From DATHBD01 sp035296325 (lineage in GTDB: Bacteria; Actinomycetota; Actinomycetes; Mycobacteriales; Micromonosporaceae): 64,000 bases of DNA. The stretch covers positions 186,001-250,000 of the forward strand of contig DATHBD010000032.1 of NCBI GenBank assembly GCA_035296325.1, given 5' to 3'. Shown here one piece after another: positions 63,374-64,000 of this stretch (its first letter is position 1; each line of letters starts with the position of its first letter). The notes beneath the pieces were generated by a model. That model saw nothing but the letters and a program-made list of their open reading frames with translations, did no database searches and had not been told where the DNA came from. A program made the translations under genes and the position numbers.

Positions 63374-64000
63374 CCACAGCCGGCCCCGACCGGGCCCCCG
63401 TCCCGGGTGCCTTCGGTTCTGCCCCGGGTGCCTTCGGTTCTGCCCCCGGTGCTTTCGCTTCCGCCGCCCGGGACGCTGGGGGCCCCGAGATTCTGCTCGA
63501 CGTCGCCGATCTCACCGTCGGCTTCGCCACCGAGGACGGCATCGTCCAGGCCGTGCGTGGGGTCTCGTACCAGTTGCGCCGCGGCGACTCACTCGGGATC
63601 GTCGGCGAATCCGGCTCAGGCAAGTCGGTGACTTCGCTGGCCATCATGGGCCTGCTGCCCAAGACCGCCCGGATCGCCGGGTCGGTCAGGTTCAGCGGCG
63701 AGGAGCTGCTGCACCGCTCGGACGACTCGATGAGCCAGGTCCGTGGCAACAAGATCGCGATGATCTTCCAGGACCCGCTCACGTCGCTGAATCCCGTGTA
63801 CACCATCGGTTTTCAGATCATCGAGACGGTGCAGGCGCACAACGACGTGTCCAAGGCCGAAGCCCGCAACCGGGCGATCGAGTTACTGGGGGTGGTGGGC
63901 ATCCCGCACCCCAACCAGCGGGTGGACAGCTACCCCCACGAATTGTCCGGCGGCATGCGCCAGCGCGTGGTGATCGCCATAGCCATGGCGAACAACCCGG
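63370..64000 (+). CDS. ABC transporter ATPase, DppD type (cut by the window edge)
   Basis: At least 210 residues are visible. Walker A is GESGSGKS, Q-loop IFQDPLTSLNP, and signature LSGGMRQR; the Walker B region begins at the edge. An N-terminal extension of about 38 residues holds tandem GAFGSAP units from a 21-bp DNA repeat (63403-63465). GTG start overlapping the permease stop. It powers the transporter and a second ATPase (DppF type) may lie beyond the window. Confidence 0.93.
   Translation, partial: MTTAGPDRAPVPGAFGSAPGAFGSAPGAFASAARDAGGPEILLDVADLTVGFATEDGIVQAVRGVSYQLRRGDSLGIVGESGSGKSVTSLAIMGLLPKTARIAGSVRFSGEELLHRSDDSMSQVRGNKIAMIFQDPLTSLNPVYTIGFQIIETVQAHNDVSKAEARNRAIELLGVVGIPHPNQRVDSYPHELSGGMRQRVVIAIAMANNP
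63403..63465. repeat. 21-bp in-frame tandem repeat in the ATPase gene
   Basis: Two near-perfect copies of CCGGGTGCCTTCGGTTCTGC and one diverged copy, encoding GAFGSAP. Confidence 0.85.

Overview
The window is high-GC actinobacterial DNA with many GTG starts. It carries mycothiol (mca), coenzyme F420 (fbiA, fbiB, fbiC), WhiB-family, DUF3499, DUF4307 and TIGR03089 genes, which together point to Actinomycetota. A Micromonosporaceae-type genome is my best guess. I ran no searches; family names come from reading the translations, and comparisons with Mycobacterium tuberculosis are from memory.

Layout. 1-4500: a small Cys/Trp-rich protein, a substrate-binding/vWA lipid-side protein, a truncated cupin remnant coupled to msrA, and a HIT hydrolase. 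4503-16272: a block matching the Rv1079-Rv1084 order (metB, greA, DUF4307, mca, small membrane protein, DUF255 thioredoxin-like protein), interrupted by an amidase-ilvA pair and a GGDEF-EAL gene. 16273-34855: a repeat-rich intergenic region, purK-purE, a 1799-residue many-pass membrane protein, ugd, an acyl-CoA dehydrogenase, two paralogous membrane proteins with very different disordered tails, a thioesterase, a MmcQ/YjbR protein, a second diguanylate cyclase and acetoacetyl-CoA ligase.

34856-58851: a second conserved block resembling Rv3248c-Rv3268. It holds TIGR03089, a glycosyltransferase, GDP-mannose pyrophosphorylase, Nudix, fbiB-fbiA, fbiC, whiB, a degenerate zincin, DUF3499, phosphomannomutase, Trm112-like, a SIS protein, a cation efflux protein, manA and ahcY. 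ManA, phosphomannomutase and the pyrophosphorylase together make GDP-mannose from fructose-6-phosphate; FbiA, FbiB and FbiC make F420. Between DUF3499 and phosphomannomutase lies an accessory insertion: an AbiEi/DUF559-like gene, a PPOX flavoprotein and a secreted rhamnogalacturonan lyase under a LacI-type operator. 59554-64000: an oligopeptide-type ABC transporter operon (binding lipoprotein, two permeases, ATPase cut by the window end).

The most unusual layer is non-coding. Three copies of a 46-bp palindrome family share arms, a core and exact spacing, and two of them bracket the AbiEi/DUF559-like gene in direct orientation. A second palindrome family has two clear copies and one diverged copy. 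There are several long single inverted repeats, many short tandem repeats in both intergenic and coding DNA, and two tiny leader ORFs whose stop codons overlap the start of the next gene. I see no tRNA, rRNA, CRISPR array, transposase or prophage gene.
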